Assembly (NCBI RefSeq): GCF_029027585.1
Contig: NZ_CP093397.1
Location: 1,849,405-1,913,404 of the forward strand
Reading direction: 5' to 3'
DNA: 64,000 bases
Origin: Sulfurimonas sp.
GTDB lineage: Bacteria > Campylobacterota > Campylobacteria > Campylobacterales > Sulfurimonadaceae
In this document: in pieces, positions 19,369 to 26,980 of the stretch
Layout of the letters: each line of letters opens with the position of its first letter
Numbering within the stretch: position 1 is the first letter of the stretch
Position numbers and translations under genes: made by a program
Notes under the pieces: model-generated
Database searches by the model: none
Told to the model about the DNA's origin: nothing
The model's input: the letters and a program-made list of their open reading frames with translations, nothing else

Positions 19369-20592
19369 ATGGAGTATAAAGAGTTAGATGTAAAAAGTGT
19401 TATATCGTATCTAAAAAATGTTGATGAGGTTATGGACTACTTTGGTAGTGATGACTTAGAAGCAATAGAGATAGGCGATGGTAATTTAAATTATGTCTAT
19501 CTAGTTAGCTCAATCTCAAACCCAAAAAAAGCACTTATAGTTAAACAGGCTGTTCCTTACCTTAGATGCGTAGGTGAAGAGTTTGCTCTTTCACGCCAAA
19601 GAATGACTTTTGAAATAAGAGCACTTTTAAAATTTAAAAATATTGTAACTAGTTTTATTCCTAAAATCTATCATTCTAGTGAAGATATGTCCATAGTAGT
19701 GATGGAGTATCTTGATTCTCATATTATTTTAAGAGATGGACTTATGGCAAAGCTTAAATATCTGAATTTTAGTGAGCATATTTCTACCTACTTAGCAAAC
19801 ACACTTTTTAAAACTTCATCTCTTTGTTTAGACTCAACGCAAAAAAGAGAACTTGTAGATGAGTTTAATGCAAATAGTGAGCTTTGTAAACTTACGGAAG
19901 ACTTTGTATTTACTTTTGCTTTTATGCAAAATGAAACTAATGATGAAGAGAATGTAAAAAACAATCCACTAGCAAAAAAGCTTTTCTCAGACATGGAGTT
20001 TAAGGCAAAAGTATTAGATTTAAAATATAAATTTATGACAGCTTCAGATGCTTTGATTCATGGAGATTTACATACTGGTTCGGTGATGTTAAATGACAAA
20101 GAAACATTTGTTATAGACCCAGAGTTTGCTTTTGTTGGACCTTTTGGTTTTGATATTGGCGCACTTTTGGCAAATCTTGTAAATAACTATATTCATCATA
20201 GTGTTGTAACAAAAGATGAGGATTTTAAAAAATACCTTCTTCAAATGATAAAAGAAGTTTTAGAACTTTTTAATAAGAAATTTTTGAAACTATGGGAAGT
20301 TCAGAGTGATTCTGCTTTACTTATAGATGGATACATAGATGCTAATACAGCCTCAAAATATAGAGAAAAGTTTTTAAAAGAGATACTAAGAGATAGCGTA
20401 GGCTTTGCAGGTTGTAAGATGGCAAGACGAGTTTTTGGTGTTGCTGGTGTTGCTGAGATTCGAGGTATAGAAAATGAAAAATTACGCTTAGATGCTGAGG
20501 CTTTAGTTTTAAAAATAGCTAGAGAATTTGTTATGAAATATGAAAAAATAGATAGTATTGAAGATATATTGGAGATAATAATTGCAGGGTAA
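19369..20592 (+). CDS. mtnK: S-methyl-5-thioribose kinase
   Basis: MtnK phosphorylates methylthioribose, the sugar left when MTA nucleosidase removes adenine. The 407-residue protein has the kinase-like fold of the APH family: IGDGNLNYVYLV as the nucleotide loop near residue 36, a Lys in ALIVKQAVPYLR, the catalytic loop LIHGDLHTGSVM and the metal-binding FVIDPEFAFVGPFGFDIG. The paired Arg residues of the substrate site are plausible in the C-terminal part (GCKMARRVFGVAGV). It follows metK by 16 bases with an AGGTAGAG ribosome site and overlaps mtnA by 11 bases, so the three genes form one operon. Confidence 0.93.
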   Translation: MEYKELDVKSVISYLKNVDEVMDYFGSDDLEAIEIGDGNLNYVYLVSSISNPKKALIVKQAVPYLRCVGEEFALSRQRMTFEIRALLKFKNIVTSFIPKIYHSSEDMSIVVMEYLDSHIILRDGLMAKLKYLNFSEHISTYLANTLFKTSSLCLDSTQKRELVDEFNANSELCKLTEDFVFTFAFMQNETNDEENVKNNPLAKKLFSDMEFKAKVLDLKYKFMTASDALIHGDLHTGSVMLNDKETFVIDPEFAFVGPFGFDIGALLANLVNNYIHHSVVTKDEDFKKYLLQMIKEVLELFNKKFLKLWEVQSDSALLIDGYIDANTASKYREKFLKEILRDSVGFAGCKMARRVFGVAGVAEIRGIENEKLRLDAEALVLKIAREFVMKYEKIDSIEDILEIIIAG

Positions 20593-21649
20593 ATATAGAG
20601 CCTTATGGCTAAATGAAGAGAATTTTTTAGAAGTTATCGACCAGAGAAAACTTCCCTTTGAGTATGTAACAAAAGTTTTAAAAACTACTGATGAAATTGT
20701 TGAAGCGATAAAAGATATGACAGTTCGTGGAGCTGGGGTTATAGGAAGTGTTGCAGCTTTTGGCATCTACATTGCATCTATGGAAGTTAAAAGTTACGAT
20801 GAGTTAAAAGAAAAATCAAAATTTATTAGAGATTCTCGTCCAACTGCAGTAAACCTTATGTGGGCAGTTGATAAGATGATGGAGCATTTAAAAAATTCAA
20901 CTAACTTAGTATTAGATGCTAAAAAATATGCCATAGAACTAAATGATGAGGAAGCAAAAGAAAGCCAAAATATCGCAAAACATGGTGCTGACATAATTGA
21001 AGAAATTTTAAAGAAAAAAAGTAAAACTAAGATAAATATTTTAACTCACTGTAATGCTGGTTGGCTGGCAGTCATAGATGAAGGAACTGCTTTAGCTCCA
21101 ATCTATGAAGCACAAAAAAGAGGGATAGATGTTCATGTTTGGGTAGATGAAACAAGACCTAGAAACCAAGGTGCATCTTTAACTGCTTGGGAGCTAACTC
21201 AAAGCAAAGTAAATCATACAATTATTGCAGATAATACAGGCGGTCATCTTATGCAAATAGGCGAAGTTGATATGGTTATCACAGGTGCTGATAGAGTAAG
21301 TGCAAATGGCGATGTGGCAAATAAAATAGGAACATATTTAAAGGCGCTTGCTGCAAAAGATAATGGCGTTCCTTTTTATGTAGCTATCCCAGCATCTACC
21401 TTTGACTTGGATATAAGAGATGGAATGAAAGAGATTCCTATAGAGCTAAGAAGTGAAGATGAAGTTAAGTATATGAAAGGTATAGATGCTTCTGGAGTTG
21501 TAAGAGAAGTTTTAATCACTCCAAAAGATTCACCTGCAATAAATTATGGTTTTGATGTTACCCCTGCCAGACTTATCACTGGGTTGATTACAGACAAAGG
21601 TTTATGTGAAGCAGATTTTGATAAAATAAGTGAAAAGTTTAATACTTAA
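20582..21649 (+). CDS. mtnA: Methylthioribose-1-phosphate isomerase
   Basis: MtnA converts methylthioribose-1-phosphate to methylthioribulose-1-phosphate. The 355-residue protein is an eIF2B-alpha-like isomerase with MTVRGAGVIGSVAAFG, TAVNLMWAVDKM, the catalytic Cys in ILTHCNAGWLA, VDETRPRNQGASLTAWEL, and the catalytic Asp in VITGADRVSANGDVANKIG. The start is a TTG at 20582 inside the end of mtnK, which gives the family opening QGKYRALWLNEENF. The usual next genes of the methionine salvage route (mtnB, mtnC, mtnD) are absent from the window. Instead an aldolase fusion follows at 23175, after two inserted genes. Confidence 0.95.
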   Translation: MQGKYRALWLNEENFLEVIDQRKLPFEYVTKVLKTTDEIVEAIKDMTVRGAGVIGSVAAFGIYIASMEVKSYDELKEKSKFIRDSRPTAVNLMWAVDKMMEHLKNSTNLVLDAKKYAIELNDEEAKESQNIAKHGADIIEEILKKKSKTKINILTHCNAGWLAVIDEGTALAPIYEAQKRGIDVHVWVDETRPRNQGASLTAWELTQSKVNHTIIADNTGGHLMQIGEVDMVITGADRVSANGDVANKIGTYLKALAAKDNGVPFYVAIPASTFDLDIRDGMKEIPIELRSEDEVKYMKGIDASGVVREVLITPKDSPAINYGFDVTPARLITGLITDKGLCEADFDKISEKFNT

Positions 21650-21670
21650 AAGATTTTAGGAGTAATAATT

Positions 21671-22627
21671 ATGGATAATCATTTAACAGAGATAGAGATA
21701 AAAGATTTTAAATGCTTCAAAGATTTTAAGGCTGATGGGTTTAAGAGAGTTAATCTAATTGGTGGGAAAAATAATGTTGGGAAGACTGCTTTTATGGAGG
21801 CTTGTTATGTTAATGTGAGAGCTTTAAATATAAAAAGTTTTATTGGTGCTCTACATGGCATTAAATTTATGCGAGAAAATTTGAATATACTTGCCGGAGA
21901 AAATGCTAATTCGAAAAAATATATTGAACAAAGCAATAAAATATTTACAAAATCTAATGTTAATTTAGCTTTCTTCGAAATAGAAGATATGGAAGGAGTT
22001 AAACAATATATCTTTGATTTTAATAAACAATATATAAAAGTGAATATTAATGATTTTTCATATGAGACAAGTGATTTTGAGAATATTGATTTTATTGATA
22101 ATTTTGGATTATCAAATAATGATATTGTTAGTAAATATTCAGCAATACAAAAGAAGGATGAAGAGAATTTTTTAAATAATATTCTTAATAAATTTGATGA
22201 AAGAATTACAGCTTTCAAGGTAATTAATGAAACACCTCAATGTCAAATTGGAAAGAATTATTTTGAAATCACTGAATTTGGGGATGGTACAAGACATCTT
22301 ATTTCAATAGTTACTGCACTTTATAGTTGTGAAAATGGGTATCTATTTATAGATGAAATTGATAATGGAATCCATTATTCTAAACTTGATGAAATTTGGA
22401 CAAGTATATTAGAAACCTCTAAAAAATTAAATGTTCAAGTATTTGCAACAACTCATTCAAAAGAGTGTATAGAATCTTATGCTAGAGTTGCTAAAAAATT
22501 ATATGATAAAGATATTGCTTTTATAGAACTTGGTAAAAATAAAAATAATGAGTTAGACTCTATCGTTATGGATAGTGAGATGTTTTTAAGACACATTGAT
22601 ATGGGTAATGAGGTTAGAGGATGGTAA
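21671..22627 (+). CDS. AAA family ATPase, OLD/ABC-like, candidate defence ATPase
   Basis: The 318-residue protein begins with an SMC/RecF-like strand (TEIEIKDFKCFKDF) and Walker A GGKNNVGKT at 31-39. The C-terminal half has a signature-like FGDGTRHLISI, Walker B YLFIDEIDNGIHYS (acidic pair near 228-229) and an H-loop FATTHSKE (His262). This is the layout of OLD-type and PARIS AriA-type ATPases. The long inserted middle segment (about 60-200) is AT-rich and lacks known motifs. It overlaps the following TOPRIM-like gene by 7 bases, so the two are probably one functional unit. It sits between mtnA and the aldolase gene, where an ATPase of this kind is not needed for metabolism. A defence role is inferred from this architecture. 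Confidence 0.82.
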   Translation: MDNHLTEIEIKDFKCFKDFKADGFKRVNLIGGKNNVGKTAFMEACYVNVRALNIKSFIGALHGIKFMRENLNILAGENANSKKYIEQSNKIFTKSNVNLAFFEIEDMEGVKQYIFDFNKQYIKVNINDFSYETSDFENIDFIDNFGLSNNDIVSKYSAIQKKDEENFLNNILNKFDERITAFKVINETPQCQIGKNYFEITEFGDGTRHLISIVTALYSCENGYLFIDEIDNGIHYSKLDEIWTSILETSKKLNVQVFATTHSKECIESYARVAKKLYDKDIAFIELGKNKNNELDSIVMDSEMFLRHIDMGNEVRGW

Positions 22628-23154
22628 TTATTGCTTATGAGGGCAAAACTGATAAAGAGTTTTTAAATTCTCTTTTAAGTACTTATCAGTTACCGCAAAA
22701 TGAAGTCACTTATTTTAATTTTAAAGGCAAAGATAACATACTAAATGGCGCTCATTCATATTATAATGAGATTGAGAAAAAGTATATTGATAAAATAAAT
22801 AAAATATTGATTGTTGTAGATGCTGATAATGAGAAAGACCCTAATCCAAATAGAGGATATGAAGCTTCAGAGGAAGCATTAAAAAATTTAATAAAAGACT
22901 TGGATTTCAATATTGATATAGAATATCACATAATGTGTGATTGTAATAAAGAAGGAAATTTGGAATCTTTTTTACTCTCTGTTCTTGATGATACACAACA
23001 AGAATGTATAAAAACTTTTAAAGAGTGCTATAAATATGAATTAACGGATAAATGGGCATATAATACTTTTTACAAACAAAAGAAACACCCTTTCGATTTT
23101 TCACATGAAAATTTCAATGAATTAAAGAAAAAATTACAAAATTTATTTAACTAA
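22621..23154 (+). CDS. TOPRIM-like protein (DUF3226-like), partner of the AAA ATPase
   Basis: The 177-residue protein opens with VIIAYEGKTDKEFLNSLL, in which the Glu is the first acidic residue of a TOPRIM fold. The second signature is ILIVVDADNEKDPN, the Asp-x-Asp motif. Further on, CDCNKEGNLESFLLSVL resembles the last conserved block of DUF3226/OLD-nuclease TOPRIM proteins. These residues bind metal in TOPRIM nucleases. The gene overlaps the ATPase gene by 7 bases. The pair therefore looks like a split OLD-family nuclease or a relative of PARIS (AriA plus AriB). The family name is my recognition by motif and not a database hit. Confidence 0.7.
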   Translation: MVIIAYEGKTDKEFLNSLLSTYQLPQNEVTYFNFKGKDNILNGAHSYYNEIEKKYIDKINKILIVVDADNEKDPNPNRGYEASEEALKNLIKDLDFNIDIEYHIMCDCNKEGNLESFLLSVLDDTQQECIKTFKECYKYELTDKWAYNTFYKQKKHPFDFSHENFNELKKKLQNLFN

Positions 23155-23174
23155 ATTACAAAAAAAGAGAGAAA

Positions 23175-25136
23175 ATGAAAAGTTTATGGAATAATAACGA
23201 GGCAAAAAAATATAAAACAGATTTAGACTTAAGAGTTTATACCTCAAGACTTTTAGGACAAGAAAGCTCTTTAGTTTTGCATGGTGGTGGAAATACTTCT
23301 GTAAAATCGAGCGCTACAAATCTTTTCGGTGATGAAGAAGAGATACTTTATGTAAAGGGAAGTGGTTGGGACTTAGCAACTATTGAAGCTGAAGGTTTTG
23401 CTCCTGTAAAGATGGGTATGCTTCTTAAAATGGCGAAGTTAGAAAAGTTGAACGATCCAGATATGGTTAAATATCAACGCCTTGCTATGACAAATCCATC
23501 TGCTCCAAACCCTTCTGTTGAAGCTATTCTTCATGCTATTATCCCTTTTAAATTTGTTGATCATACACACACAGATGCTGTTGTGACTATTACAAATACA
23601 AAAAATGGCGAAGATAGAATTAAAGAGCTTTATGGAGAAAAGGTTTTAATTATTCCTTATATCATGCCAGGATTTGTTCTTGCAAAACTAATTTTTGATA
23701 TGACTAGAGATGTTGATTGGTCTAAATTAGAAGGTATGGTTTTGATGAATCATGGTCTTTTCACTTTTAATGACAATGCACAAAAGTCTTATGAAAAAAC
23801 TATAGAGTTAGTTGATAAGGCTGAAAAATATTTAACTAATAATGGTGCAGTTATAGATGTAACTGATGATAAAACTACTATTGGGATTTTAGAATTAGCA
23901 AATATAAGACGAGAAGTATCAAAACTTAAAAAACATGCAACTATTTCAATACTAAATGATTCAAATGAAGCTATAAACTTTTCAAAACAAGATATTCAAA
24001 AGATAGCAATTCAGGGTCCTTTAACTCCTGATCATGTTATAAGAACAAAAAGAGTTCCAGTAATATTAAGAGATGGTGCTAAGATGGATTTAGCTTATTT
24101 CGTTGAGGATTATAAAAAGTATTTTGAAGAAAATAAAACTGATGAAACACTTTTAAATCCAGCTCCAAACTTTGCAATACTAAAAAATAATGGAAGCCTC
24201 TCTTTTGGTAAAAATGCAAAAGAAGCTAACATCATCAAGGATATAAATGAGCATTCGTTTGAAGCGATTTTAAAAGCTGAAAAACTTGGAGGTTATAAAG
24301 CTTTAAGTGCAGCAAAAATATTTGAAGTTGAGTATTGGTCGCTAGAGCAAGCAAAACTAAAAAAGAGTGGAAATTCTCTTGAATTTGCTGGAAAAGTTGC
24401 ACTTGTAACGGGTGGAGCAAGTGGCATCGGTCACTCTATAGCACAGATGCTAAATGCTAAAGGTGCAGCAGTAGTTGTTCTTGATATAAACCCTGAGGTA
24501 GAGCAGATATTTAATAAGGCTGATGCTAAAGGTGTGAAGTGCGATTTAACTTCAAGTTCTGATATAAAAAGTGCTATTGAAATAGCTGTGAAGAGTTTTG
24601 GTGGGATAGATATAGTTGTAAGTAATGCAGGTATTTTTACTCCAAGTGAAAACCTTGATACCTTAAGTGATGAAAATTGGGATAAAAGTATGAGTATAAA
24701 TTTAACTTCTCATCAAAAACTTATAAAACAAACAGCACCATTTTTAAAATTAGGTATAGACGCTTCTATTGTGATGGTAGCATCTAAGAACTTTCCAGCA
24801 CCAGGAAAAGGAGCGGCTGCTTACTCTGTTGCAAAAGCAGGTCAAACTCAATTAGCAAGAATTGCGGCACTTGAACTTGGTGAATATGGTGTTAGAGTAA
24901 ATACTCTGCATCCTCATGCTGTTTTTGATACTGCAATTTGGACAGATGAAGTTTTAGCCAATCGTGCAAAAGCTTATGGAATGAGTGTTGAAGAATATAA
25001 AACAAATAATGTTCTTAAGACTGAAATATGTTCTAATGATGTAGCAGAGTTAGTCTGTGCAATGGCTGGAAAGTCATTTGCTAAAACAACAGGTGCGCAA
25101 GTTGCCATAGATGGTGGAAGTGATAGGATTATATAA
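23175..25136 (+). CDS. Class II aldolase / short-chain dehydrogenase fusion (RhaEW-like)
   Basis: The 653-residue protein fuses two enzymes. Residues about 1-380 are a class II (AraD/FucA-type) aldolase with HGGGNTSVK near 36-44, a catalytic-type Glu116 (NPSVEAILH) and zinc ligands His130 and His132 (VDHTHTDAV), plus a third His in LMNHGLF. Residues about 405-653 are a Rossmann dehydrogenase with TGGASGIG, NAGIF and the YSVAKAG pair Tyr550-Lys554. RhaEW splits rhamnulose-1-phosphate into DHAP and lactaldehyde and oxidises the latter. Here, after mtnK and mtnA, the likely substrate is methylthioribulose-1-phosphate or 5-deoxyribulose-1-phosphate, giving DHAP and an aldehyde that the second domain would reduce or oxidise. 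The substrate is inferred from context. Confidence 0.85.
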   Translation: MKSLWNNNEAKKYKTDLDLRVYTSRLLGQESSLVLHGGGNTSVKSSATNLFGDEEEILYVKGSGWDLATIEAEGFAPVKMGMLLKMAKLEKLNDPDMVKYQRLAMTNPSAPNPSVEAILHAIIPFKFVDHTHTDAVVTITNTKNGEDRIKELYGEKVLIIPYIMPGFVLAKLIFDMTRDVDWSKLEGMVLMNHGLFTFNDNAQKSYEKTIELVDKAEKYLTNNGAVIDVTDDKTTIGILELANIRREVSKLKKHATISILNDSNEAINFSKQDIQKIAIQGPLTPDHVIRTKRVPVILRDGAKMDLAYFVEDYKKYFEENKTDETLLNPAPNFAILKNNGSLSFGKNAKEANIIKDINEHSFEAILKAEKLGGYKALSAAKIFEVEYWSLEQAKLKKSGNSLEFAGKVALVTGGASGIGHSIAQMLNAKGAAVVVLDINPEVEQIFNKADAKGVKCDLTSSSDIKSAIEIAVKSFGGIDIVVSNAGIFTPSENLDTLSDENWDKSMSINLTSHQKLIKQTAPFLKLGIDASIVMVASKNFPAPGKGAAAYSVAKAGQTQLARIAALELGEYGVRVNTLHPHAVFDTAIWTDEVLANRAKAYGMSVEEYKTNNVLKTEICSNDVAELVCAMAGKSFAKTTGAQVAIDGGSDRII

Positions 25137-26170
25137 TGAAACGCTTAAACTTTGAAGAAGCGCTTGGGCTTTATGAAATGGACTTTTTTACTCTTGGAGT
25201 TATGGCAGATGAAAGACGAAAAGAACTTCATGGAAAAAAAACATACTTTAATATAAATCGGCATATAAATCCTACAAATATCTGTGCTGATGTTTGTAAA
25301 TTTTGTGCTTATTCGGCAACTAGAAAAAACCCAAACCAGTATACGATGACGCATGATGAGATTATGGAAATTGTAAAAGATGTTGCGAGTCGAGGTGCGA
25401 AAGAAGTTCATATAGTTTCAGCACATAATCCAAATACTGGACTTGAGTGGTACTTAGAAATTTTTAAAAAAATAAAAACTGCTTATCCGCATCTGCATAT
25501 AAAAGCACTTACAGCTGCTGAAGTCGATTTTTTAGCAAGAGAATATAACAAAAGTTATGATGAAATACTAGACCTTATGGTAGAAAACGGTGTTGACTCT
25601 ATGCCTGGTGGTGGTGCTGAAATCTTTGATGAAAAAGTGCGTGATTTTATATGTAAGGGTAAAGTTACTTCTGATCAGTGGCTTGAGATACATGAAAAGT
25701 GGCATGCAAGAGGCAAAATGTCAAATGTAACTATGCTTTTTGGTCATGTTGAAAGTCGAGAAAATCGTATAGACCATATGATGAGAATACGAGAACTTCA
25801 AGATAAAACTGGTGGTTTTAATGCTTTTATACCTCTTGTTTATCAAAGAGAAAACAACTATTTAAAAGTTAAAGATTTTATGACTGCAAATGAAATCTTA
25901 AAAACAATGGCAGTGAGCCGTTTAGTTTTAGATAATGTACCTAATCTAAAAGCTTATTGGGTTACAAGTACTGTAAACCTTGCTCTTTTAGCACAAGAGT
26001 TTGGAGCAAATGACTTAGATGGAACGATAGAAAAAGAGTCGATAAATTCTGCTGCTGGAGCTGCTAGTGCGAAAGGTGTAAACTTAGAAGATTTTGTAGC
26101 ACAGATAAAAAACAGTGCTTTTATACCTGTTGAAAGAGATAGTTTATATAATGAAATTAAAGAGTGGTAA
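25136..26170 (+). CDS. mqnE: Aminofutalosine synthase MqnE
   Basis: MqnE is a radical SAM enzyme that joins 3-enolpyruvoyl-benzoate derivatives with SAM to form aminofutalosine, an early step of the futalosine route to menaquinone. The cluster motif is NICADVCKFCAY (CxxxCxxC), and MPGGGAEIFDEKVR near residue 157 is a hallmark that separates MqnE and MqnC from other radical SAM proteins. The 344-residue length fits. Its ATG overlaps the stop of the aldolase fusion by one base, so the two are cotranscribed. The next step in this phylum is done by MTA/SAH/aminofutalosine nucleosidase, which links this gene functionally to the salvage genes upstream. Confidence 0.92.
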   Translation: MKRLNFEEALGLYEMDFFTLGVMADERRKELHGKKTYFNINRHINPTNICADVCKFCAYSATRKNPNQYTMTHDEIMEIVKDVASRGAKEVHIVSAHNPNTGLEWYLEIFKKIKTAYPHLHIKALTAAEVDFLAREYNKSYDEILDLMVENGVDSMPGGGAEIFDEKVRDFICKGKVTSDQWLEIHEKWHARGKMSNVTMLFGHVESRENRIDHMMRIRELQDKTGGFNAFIPLVYQRENNYLKVKDFMTANEILKTMAVSRLVLDNVPNLKAYWVTSTVNLALLAQEFGANDLDGTIEKESINSAAGAASAKGVNLEDFVAQIKNSAFIPVERDSLYNEIKEW

Positions 26171-26980
26171 ATGAATGTAACGGTTGTAGTTCCAACATAC
26201 AATCGATACAAAGTTTTAAAAAGAGCATTAGCATCTATATATTTGCAAACTTACCAGCCAAAAGAAGTCATAGTTATTGATGATGGCTCAACTGATGAAA
26301 CCCCACAAATAACAAAAGATTTTCCAAATATAAAATATATCTATCAAAAAAATGCAGGAGTTTCAAGTGCTAGAAACTTAGGTGTTAAAAATGCAAAATA
26401 TGAGTGGATAGCATTTTTAGATTCTGATGATGAGTGGCATGAAGATAAACTACAAGAGCATCTAGACTTTCATACAAATAATCAAAATATTTTTATGAGT
26501 TATACAGATGAAAAATGGATAAGAAATAATAAAGAAGTAAAAATCCCAATAAAATATCATAAACATGGAGGAGAAATTTTTAAAGAGTGTCTCTCTCATT
26601 GTATCATCGCTCCTTCTGCTACACTGATTCATAAAGATTTATTAAATGATATTGGAGTGTTTGATGAGGATTTAGAAGTTTGTGAAGATTATGATTTATG
26701 GTTACGAGTTTCTATTAAATATGAAATAGGTCTTATTGATAAAAAACTCATTACAAAATATGGTGGAGATGAAGACCAACTTAGTATGAAGTATTGGGGT
26801 ATGGATAGATTTAGAGTTAAAGCATTGGAAAAACTTTTGATACAAGCCTCTAGTAAGTTTGAAACTCTTATAAAGAATGAATTAATTAAAAAATATAGTT
26901 TACTTCTTAAAGGTGCAAAAAAACATGATAAAATACAAGAAATTAATATTTATGAAAAAAGATTAGAGGATTTAGGTTGA
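26171..26980 (+). CDS. Family 2 glycosyltransferase
   Basis: This 269-residue protein has a GT-A fold typical of GT2 enzymes: VVVPTYNRYKVLKRALAS at the start, VIVIDDGSTDETP with the first Asp pair, NLGVKNAKYEWIAFLDSDDEW with the DxD metal site, and the C-terminal CEDYDLWLR with the likely base. No membrane segment is seen, so it acts at the cytoplasmic face of the membrane on nucleotide sugars. It starts directly after the mqnE stop and overlaps pglB by 4 bases. The link to pglB suggests it adds a sugar to the lipid-linked oligosaccharide used for N-glycosylation, as PglI does in C. jejuni, but its donor and acceptor are unknown. Confidence 0.88.
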   Translation: MNVTVVVPTYNRYKVLKRALASIYLQTYQPKEVIVIDDGSTDETPQITKDFPNIKYIYQKNAGVSSARNLGVKNAKYEWIAFLDSDDEWHEDKLQEHLDFHTNNQNIFMSYTDEKWIRNNKEVKIPIKYHKHGGEIFKECLSHCIIAPSATLIHKDLLNDIGVFDEDLEVCEDYDLWLRVSIKYEIGLIDKKLITKYGGDEDQLSMKYWGMDRFRVKALEKLLIQASSKFETLIKNELIKKYSLLLKGAKKHDKIQEINIYEKRLEDLG

